From positions 4,898,001-4,962,000 of the forward strand of contig JAHREC010000018.1 in assembly GCA_020081605.1 (NCBI GenBank): a DNA stretch of 64,000 nt, written 5' to 3'. This document shows positions 43,193-56,097 of this stretch, piece after piece (position 1 is the first letter of the stretch; each line of letters opens with the position of its first letter). This DNA is from Albifimbria verrucaria (Eukaryota > Ascomycota > Sordariomycetes > Hypocreales > Stachybotryaceae). A program made the translations under genes and the position numbers. Below the pieces are notes generated by a model. The model was not told the DNA's origin. It did not search any database and saw only the letters and a list, made by a program, of their open reading frames with translations.

Positions 43193-46100
43193 ATGGAGAG
43201 ACGAGGGATGACGGGGCCCGTCGATGAACCGACAACAGCCAGGCGCAGGATGCAGCCCTGGCAGTGCAATGGTGAGTCGGGGGCGGATCCGAGACGAGGG
43301 CGAGGCGAGGGGATGAAGGAGTGAGTAAAGAAATGAAGAGCGTCGAAGGAGGGGAGAGGTAAGAGGTAAGAGACCTAGTCAGACTCGGGATTATCGATTT
43401 GACGGGAGGTGAACCATGGCGCGGGGCCTAGACGCATCGATTCTCTTGTCGTCTCCGCAACACCAGCAGGTGTGGGTGCTGTAGTAGGTGTAGATCGGTA
43501 CTCCGGCTCCACCAGTTTGACTTTTGAAGATCGAGTACTGTGGTACCGTACCAGCCCGACAAGAAGCACTATTAAAAGAGGCCTCGCGGTCGTAAGCAGC
43601 GCAGCGGTCCTTGGTGGGGAGCCTAGATAATGGACGCGGGGAGGGAGGACGAGGACGAGGACGAGGACGAAGACCAGCCGGTAGAATCGGCGATGGCAAT
43701 GATGATGATGTCTCGGACAATGTCCGCCCACGCTGTAGGGGTTTCGAGAAGCTCGAGAGATATTACGAGCGGCGCAGCGTGTGTAGGTTGGGGACTGGGA
43801 CCCTGAAAAATAACTACTGGAACTTGGAGCTGGGAGGCCTAGCCAAGGAGCGGGGACCAGGGAAAGGGGAGGGGTGTGAGGGTGTGGTGAGAATCTTTTG
43901 TCGTTGTAGCGTCTGTGTATGTCTTGGTTCTTGTCTTGTCCTGACTTTGTCTTGGGTCGTGGGTTCTGGTCCTGGTCTGTCTTTGGAAAGGATAGACGTT
44001 TGCAAGGATAACCCAGGGCCCGCAGTGGTGGACGGAGGAGGGGTGGTCTGGCGAGAGCTCGTCTGTTTCTTTTGGGCTTTTGTTTTCTTTCCGAACGGAA
44101 GACGGCGACGGCGTAACTGCCTGTACAAAAGGCTGCAGGGCAGAGTCAAGGAAACAAGGTGCGGCGTCTGCTCGTGGGCTGAACTGTAGAGACGGATGGC
44201 CGCAAACGAACGATGGGAAATGGGGAAAAGATGACAAGGAAAAGTGAATTTAAGTGGATTTGCTGTGATGCAGAAAGTTTGTCCATGTACCTGCAAGTAC
44301 AGAAAGGTGACGAGCCATTGGCTAGCAGATGCAGCGGAGTACGTACCTACCTTACCTCTACTGCATTAGTGTAGCACTGGTGTGCTTGTACCGTGGTACA
44401 TTAGTACCTTGCGTTGCCAGTCAGTTAGGTATCATTGCCTCAAGATGACGGGCAATCCTCGTATTGTTGGCTTTTGGCTGCTGAATGTGAAGCTACTAGT
44501 CCCTCAAAAATTGCACTTTATTTATTTAATGTTCTTTTGGTTCCCATTGAATTGGATTCCCTGTGCTAAAGACAGAGCGTCGGGCGTGCGGAACATTATT
44601 TTGGTACAAGTGAAGCGACAGCGACGGAATTGTTTCTCCAAGGCGCCGGCACGTAGTCCGTCCAAAACAGGGGGCAGCATGCAAGTGCTAATCAAGACCC
44701 TGTAGCACTAAGGCACTGCGCTGTCCCATACAGCATTGATGATTTGTGATACAAACCCAGAATGCGTAATCAGGCATTACCTCCGAATTCTCCATGCAAC
44801 GGAGCAAATGTCTACACGGCAATTGGCAGAGACGATGAGGCTTGCGAGGCTGCTTCTTTCATGCAAACAAGCGCGCAGCCTACGTGCTCAGGCTTGAGCC
44901 AAACGCTACGGCCTGGCAATGCACACCTGCCCCTTAGCGGACACCACAGCCGCAACCGCTATCGCTGCCGCGGTTCGTCCACCATCAATCAACAGCTGCC
45001 TCACCTTACCTCGCCTCGCCTCGCCTTACCTTACCTTCCCTTACCTTACCTTGCAGCATGTACCTACTACAGGCTACATCTACTTTCGCATGTTTTTTTC
45101 GGCAGAGGAATGCCAAGTCCACCCGGTGGGGACTTGTGCGCCCAATTCCCAATCACACACGACTTCAGCCCCTCCAGTCTCCCAGGGGTCTCCAGGTCTA
45201 GATCGTGTCTGTTGGAGAGAGAGCCGATCATTCCATAAATCTACGATGGGCACTTACGAGGCCGCTTTTGGCCGTCACCGCGATGAGCGTCGGCAGCTTC
45301 TTGCAGCGGCAGCAGCTCCTGTGTGCTGGCTGTACAGTGCCGTGCCCCACACGACTCGCGTGTCCCCCTCGCTTGGGTCGTAGCGCTGACCAACAAACCA
45401 AACCAAACCCCTAACTACCTTAACCTTGTCATGCTGTGTCGTAAGGCAGCGGTCAAGATGAACAAACGTTGACGATGAACCACTGCTCATTGTTGATCCC
45501 GGCTTACCACGTTGTTCCATATTGCTAGGACAGATATTTGCCATGTCAGTTCTTACTACCACTGACCCAAGCAGACAAAGGGGGAAAGAAAGCAAGAAAG
45601 AAAGAAAAGAAAGAAAAAGAGCAAGGAAGAGACCTTAGAGTCCCGATCTAACTGACGCAACAGCACCGAATCTTTCCTCCCTCCGTCCATACCTGGACAT
45701 GCTACCTACACATCCCACACAACACGTGCAGCTGCTACGCTGAACACAATCTCTTCCACGGACCAGGTTCAGCGCGGGAGATCAACCATTTCCCCGCTCA
45801 CGAGAGACATTTCTTTTTTTTTTTACTTTTTGTTGGTCCCTTCACTACCAAGTTTTTGTGAAACGGGCCGCAGCTGTGAGTACCTTGTTTGAGGCACATT
45901 GTTTGTTTTTATGGGGTTGCGGATGTGCTCGTCGAGAGCGTCCTCGCTAATGCACCTGGCAGAGAGCTGCGCTCAAGATCACTGGCGCAGGCGTCCTGGA
46001 GATGTTTCTTTGGAATAATTGTATTTCTCTCTATCTCTTTTCCCTCTCTCTTTCTTGCTCTTACTACTGTATATCTTGTTTTGCTTTATCTTATTTTATT

Positions 46101-46863
46101 CTACATTTCTGTTGTTGTACTGTAAAACTCACCCACGACTTGTCACAAAGATCAGCCCTCCTCAACCCTTGCCAGTTCACGGCATGGCTAAACTCGGATT
46201 CGCCCATCACCCATGACGCAGGATCGGATTGTCACAATTCCGATCTTCTGCATGCGCCTAACCCAACACCAAATGACCCTGCCAGGTTAAAGCCGTTCGC
46301 TTGGCAATTCAATTCACTTGCCCGCCCTGCTCCGTTTCATCCACTGCACGCCGGGAAGCTGTCGTCGTCTCACGCGCATGGTAGGTTTGGCGCCGCCATC
46401 CAATCAACCTAACCAAAGCCGTCTTGCGCCTGGCCTAGCAGAGCTGCTGTCAACACTCGTTGATGATCATTTCTCCTTTGCTACGGAACATGGCAGTACT
46501 TCCCTGTACCTCTGAGCCAGAGCACCCCAGGCTAAAGGGGCGTGTGTTTGCTAGCCGACCCACTAGCTTTTCGCCGATCACGTCCAGATTCGATCGGCGC
46601 CAGACCCGAAGCCCCTAAAGCTGCCTCCCTCGACGTCATTCTTCATGAAACCCATGCAGTAGGGGAGCCCTTGGTCCCTTCAGGGACCCGCCCCCAAAAC
46701 CCACGATGACGATGCTCTCCCTTTGATGTGGTTTGCCTTTCCTGGTAGCATCGGCACGATGAAGTCATTTTGCGCATGACCAAAAAGCAGGGTCCTGTCT
46801 TAGCGCAAGCACCAGTTCGTCATCCTCCTCAACTCCACCTGCAGGGTCCGCCTTACTACAGTA
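43193..46863. other. 3.7 kb intergenic region, no gene recognised
   Basis: Upstream of the histidine kinase and downstream of WSS1. Large frames on both strands at 43375-44296 are compositional (C+T versus A+G blocks) and match no family. Includes a CTTAC-type pentamer tract at 45000-45053, a GAAA tract at 45584-45622, and T-rich runs near 45805-45823 and 46010-46110. Confidence 0.45.
45000..45053. repeat. Pentanucleotide tract, CCTTA/CCTCG units
   Basis: About ten imperfect five-base units alternate between CCTTA and CCTCG (with one CCCTTA). It is a simple-sequence tract, not coding. Confidence 0.7.
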
Positions 46864-48170
46864 TCATCGTGAACTGTCCTTCATCAATCCGCATGTCGAA
46901 CACGTCCACCATACCCGCTCCATCTCCGTTCCGCAAAACCTGCAGAACCACGTCTGCGGTCGGGGTGGTGCAGCCTTCTTTGCTGCCACTGCCTTGGAAG
47001 TCTGGGACGGCTTACGTTCGTTCCCCGTCAAGTCGATCGTTGTTGACGATGACTGCGTTGCCGCCGACGCTCCTGGCCGTGAGCTTCTTGGGGGCACTTT
47101 AGGTGGCAGGTCGGGTTTCTCCGTGCCACAGGCATCACAAGAAAGAAAGTTGGACGGATTGTGTAGGGTACAAGTCGCACAAACCCACATGCCTGACTCG
47201 ACGTCTTGACCGCTTTCTGTGGCGCTGGCTATGCCATCATTGCCCTTTGCTTCAGGCTTGCTTGGACCAGCTTCTGTTGCCATCACGGATCCTCCTCCAT
47301 TGCCGGTTGGATTCTCCGCAGACGGAGGGATGTACGATTCCCGTACTTGGCTTGCTCGTCTTTCTGGACCAGCTCCCATAAGGCTTGAGCGATGGCGGCC
47401 TCGTTGGCCTCATCTTCTTCGGCCTGTGTTCGGAAGCCGTTGCGCGTTGCCGCATCGGCAATATTTCGAATTTCCGCATCACTAAGCTTGTCCGTAGCAC
47501 ACCCTCTGAGTGTGCTCTTCCGTCGCTCGACGGCGTTTACGATGACTTGTCGGATATCCTGGCCAGGCCGAGGAGCGGCCCTGCCCAGGCGCCGACCTGG
47601 CCCTGCCCTGGTTGACGTTGTACGCCGCTTCTCTGCTGCTTCGCGTGCAAGTCGATTTACCTCACGAACCGGCATCCTGCGCCCTCCCAACCGTTGGCCT
47701 TCGGACAGGAATCCCTCGCCAGTGTAGCCTTTGATGATGAGGCCCTGGTGCTCGTCTCGGAGCTGGTCCCATAGCGCGTGAAACTTACTGTCATGAGGGC
47801 CATGAACGATGTGGGCAAGCTCATGTAACATTGTGTCGATCACATTCTCGATGGGCATGAACTGATTGCGGTCCGACGGATATCTCAGTCGGAGGCATAT
47901 CTTCATACCCTTATTTACATTTAAGCCTGCACATATTAGTGACTGTCCAACTAATCGACACTGATTCTAAGATTCGGGCTTCAAAGTCATACCAAGCAAG
48001 TTGGTTTGGTTAGGATAAAATTCCGCGAGCTCATTGACCCTCCATCCTCTGGCACGCATGATTGGCTTCACTAATGAAGCCACCTTTTTCAAGGTATGCA
48101 AGGCCTCGCTCGCGCGAGCAAAGTGCGCGAGGTGCACATATGATGAAACCAGTGCGTCTTGCTCCATCAT
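46864..48170 (-). CDS. WSS1: Wss1-type WLM metalloprotease (DNA-protein crosslink repair)
   Basis: SUMO-dependent protease that degrades proteins crosslinked to DNA, related to SPRTN, acting in the nucleus. Exon 1 (48170-47993) starts MMEQDALVSSYVHLAHFARA. After a 66-bp intron (47927-47992) comes the WLM core: LGLNVNKGMKICLRLR, then the zinc motif HELAHIVHGPHD with H94, E95 and H98, and WDQLRDEHQGLI. The C-terminal part has a basic linker and two RanBP2-type zinc fingers, MWVCATCTLHNPSNFLSCDA and WFCRFCGTEMERVWWTCSTC. A TIDLTG stretch between them resembles a SUMO-interacting motif. The frame is lost in a C3 run at 47340-47342; with one base added the protein is 413 residues. Its ending, LMKDSSR, directly follows the second finger. 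Confidence 0.9.
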
Positions 48171-48678
48171 CGTGGGCAAACACAACGTGTTCTAAGCTGA
48201 AGAAACGGAAAAAGGGGTATATCCGCCGCGTTAACTAGTAGTCGCCAATAGCCGTCTTCGCGTCCTGCATGTAACACACGGCTTCAATCATCTAGTAAAG
48301 AGCGGACAAGAGTTCATTTTCAAGACTTTGAGAGGTAAGGATGTTGACGTAGCAAATGCTGCCTAGCTAGGTGGCAGGACCATCTGACGAACTTGGCGTG
48401 GCGGATTGTGAGTTAGGCAATCATGATCAGCTAAGGAAGCATTTGGTGGCTCGAATTTTCGAGAAAGCGTCGATGACTAAGCTCCCATCACCGTGAACCA
48501 TTTAGCCGATACTGCTCAATGGGTGTAAGTCATTCCTTCATTTCAAGGCCTGGGTCTTAACAGATGCCATGCTGAAGCACGGTAAGACATGGGGAAATGC
48601 GCCATGTTTCAACAGAAGCACATCATGTGATCAATTAACTAGAAGTGATTCATATAGCGTCTTATGATTCATTATTCA
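48171..48678. other. Intergenic, no gene recognised
   Basis: About 500 bp between the WSS1 start and the 3' end of the methyltransferase, moderately A+T-rich; nothing seen. Confidence 0.5.
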
Positions 48679-49685
48679 TCACAATTTTGTTGCAACGCAT
48701 CGAAGTCTCACATACGAGATCATATGCCCTCCGCTAGGATTCTTGCACACCTCCCCGAGGACGTCAGCGGCTTCCTTGACTACGTCTTCCCTTTCGTTCT
48801 CGTCTGGCACAGCATCCAGAAACTGCCGTCCCATCAACCTCACCCAGCCCTCGACGCCGCCTTTGTCCGCCGTCGTGGGCCGCCACTCCCGCTCTACGCG
48901 GTCCACACGAAACCCAGCGCTCTCCAGCTCTGAACTAAGCCAGGTCTCGTCTGGGAAGAACCATGGATCAGCAGCTTTGGCAGCATCGAGGCCGATGCGT
49001 CGGGCCGTCGCCATGAGCAACGCAGTGCGCATCTCTGCAACGTTGCCCAGCCCACCCATCTCAAGTGCGAAGGTTCCGCCGGGCCGTAGCGCGGCATGTG
49101 CGGCTGTGAAGAACGGCGTGCGCGAGGATGGCTCACGGAGGATCCAATGCAGGGCAGCGTTGGAGAAGAGTTTGGTATAAGTGCCTTGCTGAAGAGAGGC
49201 ATTCGCCGCCATTTGGGTGGCATCAATCACTAACACAGCCAGTGTAAGCCACCTGTTTTCCGTGAACTATAATTGGATCAGGTAACCTGCTCACCCTCAA
49301 AGGTACAGTTGGTAGCTTCTTTGCAGAGATCCTTTGCGGACTGAATCATCGAGGCAGAACTATCTATGCCATGTAGAGATCCATTTCCTTGGCTAAGAAT
49401 CTTGGAGAACTCGAGGTCCAAAATACCATCTGAGTAGTGACATTAGCACCCATGGTAACATGTGCAGACAATCACTCACCACCACAGCCTATGTCTAACA
49501 GCACATCATCTTTGTTGAGGTCCAGCCATTGTACGACCTTCCCTGCCAACTTGGGCACGAAAGAAGCAGAGTGCTGGTAGTCCTGATGGCAATCATATAA
49601 AGTCAGATGTCTGGAGCATATACAAAGGCTGGAAGTGGGGTTTCTGTATTACCGATGAACTCCAGTTGTCTTTTGGTTGTGCCAT
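48679..49685 (-). CDS. SAM-dependent methyltransferase (type 11/trans-aconitate methyltransferase-like)
   Basis: Class I methyltransferase using S-adenosylmethionine; cytosolic, since there is no signal peptide. Four exons (49685-49653, 49583-49480, 49429-49295, 49229-48679) with introns of 69, 50 and 65 bp. Motif I is DDVLLDIGCGDG, made across the second intron. Motif II is LHGIDSSASMIQSAK, and motif III VIDATQM then SNAALHWI. FTAAHAALRPGGTFALEMGG is the usual post-III strand. The C-terminal part carries a helical cap (EREWRPTTADKGGVEGWVRL). One frame break, an extra base in the A4 run 49560-49563; without it 273 residues result, typical of trans-aconitate methyltransferase relatives. The acceptor substrate cannot be read from sequence. 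Confidence 0.82.
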
Positions 49686-50014
49686 TGCGAACAAAGTCAA
49701 TCACAAAATCCTCACACAGCAGGCATAAATGTTTGTTTTAAATAAAAGATGGCATTTGGCAGGACTCGAAGTATTTATGTGTTGGGCTCTATGGACAGTT
49801 ACAGCGGCATGTTGGTGCTGTATGGAGCAGACGACAGGATCATGGTGCCGATATCGGAGACACCGGCTGTTGCTCTTATAGCTTTCTTCAATTGCCATGC
49901 CTACAAGCTGCGTTCGGTTATATCACTCCATAGCTACAGATTGAAGAGCACAAGTCTTATAATTTGAGGAACTATTATGTTATATGTCTGCAATTATTTC
50001 AGATGATATTAAGT
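49686..50014. other. Intergenic, A+T-rich
   Basis: Short spacer between the methyltransferase start and the 3' end of the amidase; nothing recognised. Confidence 0.5.
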
Positions 50015-51802
50015 TTAATCAAGCTCCAGGAGCTTGAACTTGTCATCACCCAAAGCATCCTCAATTCTCTTCATAACTGCTAGGACTTTTTCTTCTTCCA
50101 GGCGTCTGCCAACGACCTGAACGCCGACTGGAAGTCCGTGCATTGCTGTACCATCGTACAGCTTGTACGCGCCCTGAGCCACCCCATTCAACTTCCTGAT
50201 GTTGAAGTTGGCAGGCAACGAATCCCGGGCCTTGTCTACATGAGTGACAGGTAGTACTCCGGCAGTGTAATCAATCTGTTTCTTTGTGAGCTATGTGACT
50301 TAGGGGTGAGATATTAGTGACTTACCAAGTTGAAGAGGAAGGTATAACCGCAGCTGCTGACTGCGTCGTGCATTCCGCCATGTGGCACAGCTGGCGTGGC
50401 ATTTGGCGGAGTAAGAAGGAAGTCAACTCCGGCTTGGTTCCACCAGTCAAACCACTTTCGCTTGTATGATTCACGCTGAGCAACCAGGCCCCATGCTTCG
50501 GTCGCGGTTTTGGGATGGAAGTCTCGAAGTAGACCAGCCCAAACATCATCTCTTCGCACATACTTGACCCAGAGGTAGTACAGGTATTTGATGGGTTTGG
50601 GTAGCTTCATGTAAAATCTCATTTGCCTGGCTCCACGATCATTTGTCTCACTCCATCGGAAGAAGTGCTTAACCCAATCCAAACCGTCGTTGTTCAGCAG
50701 TTTGGAGGCAATCTGGAGTCCTTCGTAAGGCGAGGAGGATCGATCTCAACAATCTCATGACCGGCCTTGCGAAGTGCGTCCTCGACTATTTCCAGGGCCC
50801 TTCTACACGCAGGACTGGGGTCAACCACTCCATCTGTGCGCATCATGCCGACCTTCAGCGATGGCTTTTCGAGGTATTCCTTCTCAATATCTGCTCGCCA
50901 CTCCAATGGATGGCAGGAAAAGTCGTACTTCCACGGCTGCATCTGGATGACAGAGCGCGTGAAGTAGGTCAAGTCATTAAGAGTCCGCGTCATGGGGCTA
51001 AAGACAGATTGAACACCCTCCTGTCCAGGCATACTGGTCTGGATTCCTGTCTTCGGCCATCGCCCAATGGAGCATCGCAACGAGTAAATTCCCGAAAAGT
51101 GCGCAGGGACACGGACGCTGCCAGCAACGTCACTGCCAATTCCAATACGTCCGCCAAGGGCCAGCAGAGCAGCCTCACCTCCTGTCGAACCTCCGGGGAG
51201 TACTTGGGGTTGTAAGGGTTGGTGCTCTGGCCCCAGAGATCGTTTGTGGACTCAAAGCTGAGGAGTGTAATGGGTATGTTCGTCTTGACGTAAGGCACCG
51301 CACCAGCATCCTTCAGAAGCTTCACCATGGGCCCGTCACGTAGAGGTGCATTTCCCACATTCCGGCTGTAACCGACTGAGGTATCGTAGCCCCCAACTTC
51401 TATCGTGTCTTTCAAACTGACGGGGATTCCAGCTAGGGAGCCTTTGAGGTTCACGGATCCATCCTTGACCCACTCTTCAGCGGATGGGATCATAATCTCC
51501 GTTAAGCAATTTGTCCTCTCATGGGCTTTAACAGCCACTTTGCCGTACGCTTGAAGTACCTCTGATGCCTTGCTTGGGTCTTTGTGAACATCCTGGACAA
51601 GCTCCTGGATAGGCTTGTTGATGATTTCACGATCTATAACACTGAAAGGAGCGTGATAAGCCGTCAAGGCTTTGAGGCGACAGGCTCGCTCATCTTGTTT
51701 GAACCGACTATCATAGTATTAGCGTCTAAGTGCAATAGAGAGGAGCAATAGTATGGGAGCATACACGTCTCGGCGGTGATTTAAATAGTCCAACAGAAAC
51801 AT
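50015..51802 (-). CDS. Amidase-signature family hydrolase (acetamidase/fatty-acid amide hydrolase-like)
   Basis: Hydrolyses amides with a Ser-cisSer-Lys triad. Exon 1 (51802-51765) encodes MFLLDYLNHRRDV, typical of fungal members. Introns are at 51708-51764 and 50276-50325. Catalytic Lys is about residue 112 in GIPVSLKDTIE, and the signature SPGGSTGGEAALLALGG and SDVAGSVRVPAHFSG supply both Ser. LPVGVQVVGRRLEEEKVL is the conserved C-terminal segment. Two frame breaks: about 51191-51195, inside the signature, and about 50735-50740. Adding one base at each gives 560 residues, the expected size. The protein lacks a signal peptide. It lies head-to-head with the DUF1776 gene across 1.6 kb. Aspergillus AmdS is a relative, but substrate here is unknown. 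Confidence 0.88.
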
Positions 51803-53390
51803 TATGTAAATGGTTTAAACAGGACAACAGCTTATTTCTCAAAACATGAACCAGCGCTTGAGAGAGCAGGGCTGGGTTGACGTGCAAACGTGATGCTGTT
51901 AGGAGAGGAGTAAGTTGTTGACCGAAGCCGCGGAGGTGATGACAAGAGCCGGAACGGGAAGCGTCCACGGCTCGGCAAGACACAGACGGGCAAGTCTACA
52001 GGAAAGTTTGGGTGGGGTCACCGGTTGCTTTTCCGAGAACAGCTTCGATGATAAAAGAAGAGTTAAGATAGAGATGTGCCAAGTTGAGAAGACGATACAT
52101 TGACCGAGTCCATCACGTGCCGGTTATCTGCGACAGATGGCTGGGAGGCATGCCGGTGCCCGGACCGCGGATAAGCGGCGAGATCCTTCCAGGTGACGAG
52201 GCAAGGGAGATAAGCAAGGTTGGAGTTTCAGCGAGAGAGACGCGGCTATTGCAGGGCCCCAGAGCCTTGAAATGCAGCAGCTGGACCTGGAATGGCTAGC
52301 GGGCCATGCTAGAGCTGGAGTTAGTGTGCGGGGAAGCTGGGGTAAGGAGTCTGAGAGCGAGCGGCTGTGCAAGCGTGACACGGCGGTGGTACTCCTGGGC
52401 TCTAACGGTAGAGAGACAGGTGAAAGGTGGATTGGAAAACGACTTATGCGTGTTATTTGATGCATGATTCGAGTCGAAGACGAACTATTGCGTGCCTAGA
52501 GCTGCTGCAGCAAAGATCTAATGTCACGGTTTCTGCCCACCTCTAGTAGGCCCATGGTCATACCCTGTTATACATGAGTTGGTAGCTACCTACCTAGGCA
52601 GTAACGTTAGAGGGGCGCTCGAGGGGCTTCTGTCAAGGACAAAAGCTTGTTCGTCAGTTGTCCATACTTGGGTACTTTGGCTCAATAGAAGAGAGTTTAT
52701 ACTCTTTACTAGAGAGCATACAGAAAAGCCGACTATAGTTTCTATAGTTTCCGGACTTGGTACCTAGTCAAGCTACAATGGTCTTCTTCTGTAATACGAA
52801 CGGAGTTCCTAAAATCAAGACAAAAAGCTAGAACCTTGAACATTCCGAAATGAATAACCACGTTATGTTGAATCCCACTTATAGATCAGTAAGTAAATTG
52901 AGACATGGCTGCATTGATGCGCTCAAGCAGGTCAGGACCGGAGCCACCAGACTCCGGCTCGAGGTACGCAGCCATATAAAAAAATGGTAGCTTTGTCGAC
53001 ATGAAGTCTCTTGACTAAAAAAAAAAATTAACAATTTGAAAAAGAAAAGAAAGAAAGAAAAACATACAAGGTACACCGCAATCCCTCTTTCTGGCAATTC
53101 AAAAGAGTCGCATTGCTATCATTGCACAGCACCTGTAAATTATGAACATGGACACTTTCTAAATGAGGATTTACGGTTTGCCTTTTCCGAGTGGCTCGTG
53201 CACCTTCCACTAATGCTCGCCCCCACAAACGGCAGTCGGTCGCCGGGAATTGTGGGGCAAGGGAAAAGGGCTTCTTCTCCACCAAGGAAAGAAGAATGTT
53301 CTGATATCGTCATCCGAGGCACATGCACACGCAGCTCCCCAGACCAGCTCTGTCCCGTAGCCAACGGCCTCGTGCCATCAGAGACGCGCC
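51803..53390. other. Divergent intergenic region, no gene recognised
   Basis: 1.6 kb between the amidase and DUF1776 genes, holding both promoters. 52560-53070 is A+T-rich with an A9 run near 53018-53028 and a GAAA-like stretch at 53038-53061. No domain-bearing frame. Confidence 0.5.
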
Positions 53391-54923
53391 ATGTCTGCCG
53401 ACGACCAACAGTTCCTGGATGTGGTGAGTCTACCGTCTACCTCGCGCCGTTGTTATGTTTCATGCGAGCTAACCTTAGTCACCGGCAGCTCTCGAGCATA
53501 CCCGTCCACCTCCAACGCTACTCGAACGATATCGCCGACTTCATCGACCATAACGTGGACCGAGCTGCTCATATCGTTCGCGAGACCCTCTCAACGGTGC
53601 CATGGATTCCTGACTCCATACGGCCGACACCCCCTCGAGGCCACCCGTGACCATAATCGCCGCCTCGCGGCTCGACCAGATTCAGGGATGGGTCGCCAAG
53701 CACAAGGTCCTGACGGGCGTCATCGTAGTGGTATGCGGTACTGTTGCCTACAAGGGCTATCAGCGCAGTCGCTCTCTTCGTAAGACGAGACGGGCCAAGC
53801 GAGCAAGGAACGGCGGACGCACTGAAGTCGTTGTCATCGCTGGTTCCCCAACCTTGCCCCTGACCAAGTCATTGTCTTTGGATATGCAGAGGCGAGGCTT
53901 CATAGTCTACATCGTCTGTAACGCCACTGAGGACGAGGCTCTGGTTCACTCTCTTGCTCGCTCTGATATCCGGCCGCTTACCATCGACACCACTGATGTA
54001 AGGCCCTCAACTACGTTACTCATAAGGAGCCAATACTAACTCAACCATCTAGCCGCCCAAGGCTGGTGCTGCCATCGAGAGTTTCGCCCATTACCTACAA
54101 TCACCGCATGCTCCTGGACCCAACATCAAGCCGAACCAACTTACCCTCAAAGCCGTTATTCTTATCCCCAGCCTACACTACCAGACCTCTCCCATCGCCA
54201 CCATTCCTCCCTCCAGCTTTGCCGACCTATTCAACACCCATCTCCTCCAACCCATACTCACAATCCAGGCATTCCTGCCGCTGCTTACTTCCCGCCTCAC
54301 GCCTATAGGGAGAAGCCCGTGCCGCCAAAGGTGCTGGTATTTACACCATCCATCATTTCCTCTATCAACCCTCCGTTCCACGCCCCGAAGCAACGGTATG
54401 CTCAGCCCTATCAGCCTTTACTGAGGTGTTGACGGCCGAGCTCCGTCCTTTGGACATTCCGGTAACCCACATGCAACTGGGTACATTCGACTTCTCGGGC
54501 TTCGTGCCTACGCGTGCGCCCACAGCGAACCAAGGACTCGTTACGGCTGGGAACCCAGAGGACACACTTGTCTGGCCCGATGATGCCAGACATGCCTACG
54601 GGCGAAACTTTGTCGCGCAAACGAGCTCGTCTATCTCAGGTGGCCGGATCGGTGGCCTGAAGGGCAGCTCACTGCGACACCTGCACAACTCTGTCTTTGA
54701 TGTGATAGATGGCTCCATCACCGCCGATACTGTTCGCGTAGGACTTGGCGCCAGCGTTTACGGCTTTGTCGGCAGGTGGGCTCCTCGTTCACTGGTGTCC
54801 TGGATGATGGGCATCCGCAAGGTGGACGAGCTGTCGACCTGGAGGACTGGCTCCGATGACGGGTCGTTCCGAGATGACAGCGAGAACGAGGAGCTTTCTC
54901 AGGACTTCGTTGCTGTGCCTTAA
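53391..54923 (+). CDS. DUF1776-family protein, short-chain-dehydrogenase-like (yeast Pbr1 relative)
   Basis: Membrane-associated protein with a divergent Rossmann-like domain; the yeast relative (YNL181W, Pbr1) is an uncharacterised essential oxidoreductase-like protein. Exons 53391-53423, 53489-53997 and 54053-54923; introns 65 and 55 bp. The start MSADDQQFLDV is followed by VHLQRYSNDIADFIDHNVDR. A membrane helix (LTGVIVVVCGTVAYKGYQRS) comes next, then VVVIAGSPTLPLTKSLSLDM, the nucleotide-binding-like strand. Conserved later segments are LTLKAVILIPSLHYQTSPIA and LRPLDIPVTHMQLGTFDFSG. Three frame breaks: the C5 run at 53630-53634, the G3 run at about 54308-54310, and the C4 run near 54383. 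Adding one base each gives 471 residues. The glycine pattern of active SDRs is altered, so catalysis is not assured. Confidence 0.78.
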
Positions 54924-55319
54924 GGGTACCGGAGCGGAGAAGAAAATATGCCCAATAACAGGCTGGATATTGCCGTAAAGCAGCAGCTTCACACAGCCCT
55001 GGGGGCATCAACTCTAGCCACAATACAATATTGTAATGACGGAATGTGTATGAAGGACCCAACTCTATTCAGGATAATACCATGTCAAAATCAAGTCAAA
55101 AACCACATCCTTCTTTCGTCTATGAGTGTAACTTGTGATCCCTCCCCAGAAAGTATATGTGGCCCACAGCATAACCATAAAACTCCGTTGCTTCAAGACA
55201 GCCAAGGTCTCGGCCCAACCTCCCAGCAGGGTATCATATATCATATACAAATAGTCGTGTTTCCCACGAACTGCGTACCAGCAACATCCTGGTTAATCCA
55301 TATGCTGTCCTCCCCACGC
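54924..55319. other. 3' intergenic region between convergent genes
   Basis: About 400 bp between the ends of the DUF1776 gene and YTH1; presumed 3' UTRs only. Confidence 0.5.
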
Positions 55320-56097
55320 TCAATGACCTCTTCCACGGAATCGGCCGCCTCTGCCGCCTCTCCACTTGCCAGCGCCACCGCCGCCACCACCACCCCTTCC
55401 GTGGCGGGCACCATGTCTACCATCTTCCCTATCACGTGTTTCTCGCATCCTCTCCGAGTCGTCATCGGCTCTGAATGCCTCAATTTTCATTTCGGGGTCC
55501 TTCTTTTCTTCAGATTTGGCGCTGGGCTTCTCGAGGTCGGTGGACCACTTGGGATGAGCGCCCACTTTACACTCGGGGCCGTCGGGGCAGAAACCAGCGA
55601 GGTAGTAGGGACAAAGCTTGCGACGGACATGCTTCTTGGCGCAGTTGGGGCCAAGTGGGCAGAATCCCATGTCGTAATGCGGGCAGGGCGGTAGTCGACT
55701 TGACGGGTCAATGTGCAGGTAGAGGCACTCTTCGCCGTTGGAGCAGTAGCCGTTGCGCATAAAAAGTTACATTCGGGCATCTTTCGAAGGTTATACTCGT
55801 GGAGGAACTCGCAGTGTTCGCCCTTCTTGCATAGACCACGCAGCCAATGCTTGCAGACGAGCGAGTTGAGCCCGCCGGTAGGCTGCTGCGCCTTGCTCCT
55901 GGCTCCGAGACGTGTCGTTCGGGACATCGAGTGCCGTTGGGGCAGTGGCCGGTCTGGAAAGCTTTGCATATCGGGCGGTCGGGCGGCAGGCCAACCTGAT
56001 ACGTCTGCTGAAGGAAGGGTGTGAAGCTGAAGTTGAAGCGCGGCGCCGAATGGTTGAGGATGGAGGCTGCGGCGGACTTGGTGGTGGCAGCTGCCAT
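55320..56097 (-). CDS. YTH1: mRNA 3'-end-processing CCCH zinc-finger protein Yth1/CPSF30
   Basis: Subunit of the cleavage and polyadenylation factor that binds the poly(A) signal; nuclear and essential in yeast. Five CCCH fingers appear in order: [77 protein letters not shown] and [20 protein letters not shown]. The C-terminal tail is RGG-rich ([20 protein letters not shown]). It starts [14 protein letters not shown] and has no intron. Two frame breaks: between fingers one and two (about 55895-55920) and in the A run at 55760-55764 inside finger three. With one base each it is 259 residues. The five intact fingers despite two breaks support sequencing indels rather than decay. Confidence 0.93.

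Noticed and set aside
43375..44296. Long frames on both strands upstream of the histidine kinase
   Set aside because: Arg/Gly/Pro-rich compositional frames over purine and pyrimidine blocks; no family resemblance.
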